A stretch of DNA of 39,779 nucleotides. It comes from CAIOYC01 sp964243985. Its GTDB lineage: Bacteria; Pseudomonadota; Alphaproteobacteria; Caulobacterales; Caulobacteraceae. The notes below the pieces were generated by a model. That model did not search any database, was not told where the DNA came from, and saw only the letters and a program-made list of their open reading frames with translations. Below are positions 39,624 through 39,779 of the stretch, one piece after another. The stretch is from contig CAXTHJ010000020.1 of assembly GCA_964243985.1 (NCBI GenBank), positions 1 through 39,779 of the forward strand. Direction: 5' to 3'. A program made the translations under genes and the position numbers. Position 1 is the first letter of the stretch. Each line of letters opens with the position of its first letter.

Positions 39624-39779
39624 TTGAACGCCTTTTTTCCCTATCGAATCCCTTGGGTGGCACGGAAGCTAGGCCCTTTAGGGCGGTCGCCGCAAGTCGG
39701 ACGCGAGCGAAACGTCCGGTTTGCGCGCAAAAGAGCCCGCCTCGCGTTATCGGCGCGCCGGATGCCCGACGTCATAAGG

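Noticed and set aside
1..39779. CRISPR arrays, tRNA/rRNA genes, prophage or insertion sequences
   Set aside because: I saw no regularly spaced direct repeats, no cloverleaf-like sequence, no transposase or integrase, and no phage structural genes.

Overview
The window is about 40 kb of GC-rich chromosomal DNA with a single 10-base run of N (31628-31637). Gene content and order point to an alphaproteobacterium of the Caulobacterales type (Caulobacter / Phenylobacterium / Brevundimonas relatives). Supporting signs are an IscU-like scaffold next to yidD and thrS, a plant-type glutamate-cysteine ligase next to rsmE, a serC-serA pair with a leader RNA, an alphaproteobacterial general-stress (EcfG/SigT type) promoter, short His-rich secreted peptides, and palindromic intergenic repeats with GTCATCCCGG arms. 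This assignment is an inference; there is no rRNA or tRNA gene in the window.

Layout. 1-4150: the start of priA, an aldo/keto reductase, a type B carboxylesterase with a damaged start region, an SRPBCC protein and a low-GC orphan gene. 4222-7902: Fe-S scaffold-like protein, yidD, thrS and a family 2 glycosyltransferase. 8166-10511: a soluble PAS-PAS-PAS hybrid histidine kinase. 10592-14243: an iron-uptake operon (TonB-dependent siderophore receptor, Sel1-repeat protein, PiuC-type hydroxylase) behind a good Fur box. The receptor gene carries a run of 12 identical bases. 14441-14614: a DUF1328 mini membrane protein with a stress-sigma promoter and a terminator.

14913-24088: an acyl-CoA / alcohol metabolism block. 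It has a regulator with two TetR domains, two translationally coupled acyl-CoA ligases, an acetyl-CoA hydrolase/transferase-family protein, and a GMC oxidoreductase next to a short-chain dehydrogenase. 24134-25690: a compact minus-strand run of a DUF72 protein preceded by three very small, mostly membrane-associated proteins, one of only 44 residues. 25740-28026: gshA and rsmE. 28085-29758: ppk2 and a PhzF-family protein, closed by a perfect hairpin terminator.

29808-30122: two tandem His-rich secreted mini-proteins sharing a CxWRxxHRxCR ending. 30355-33255: serine biosynthesis (leader RNA, serC, assembly gap between hairpins, serA). 33316-34559: a glycine-rich secreted protein divergent from hslO (Hsp33). 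34717-37663: an envelope-stress type unit of response regulator, sensor kinase and Spy/CpxP-like protein. 37876-39623: a GT-A type glycosyltransferase-like protein, a stand-alone pilus-secretin N-domain protein and a SWIB-domain protein.

Most of the window is ordinary core metabolism. The most unusual signals are the paired His-rich peptides, the small-protein operon, the G12 tract in the siderophore receptor, the tandem TetR regulator and the family of 3'-end palindromes.
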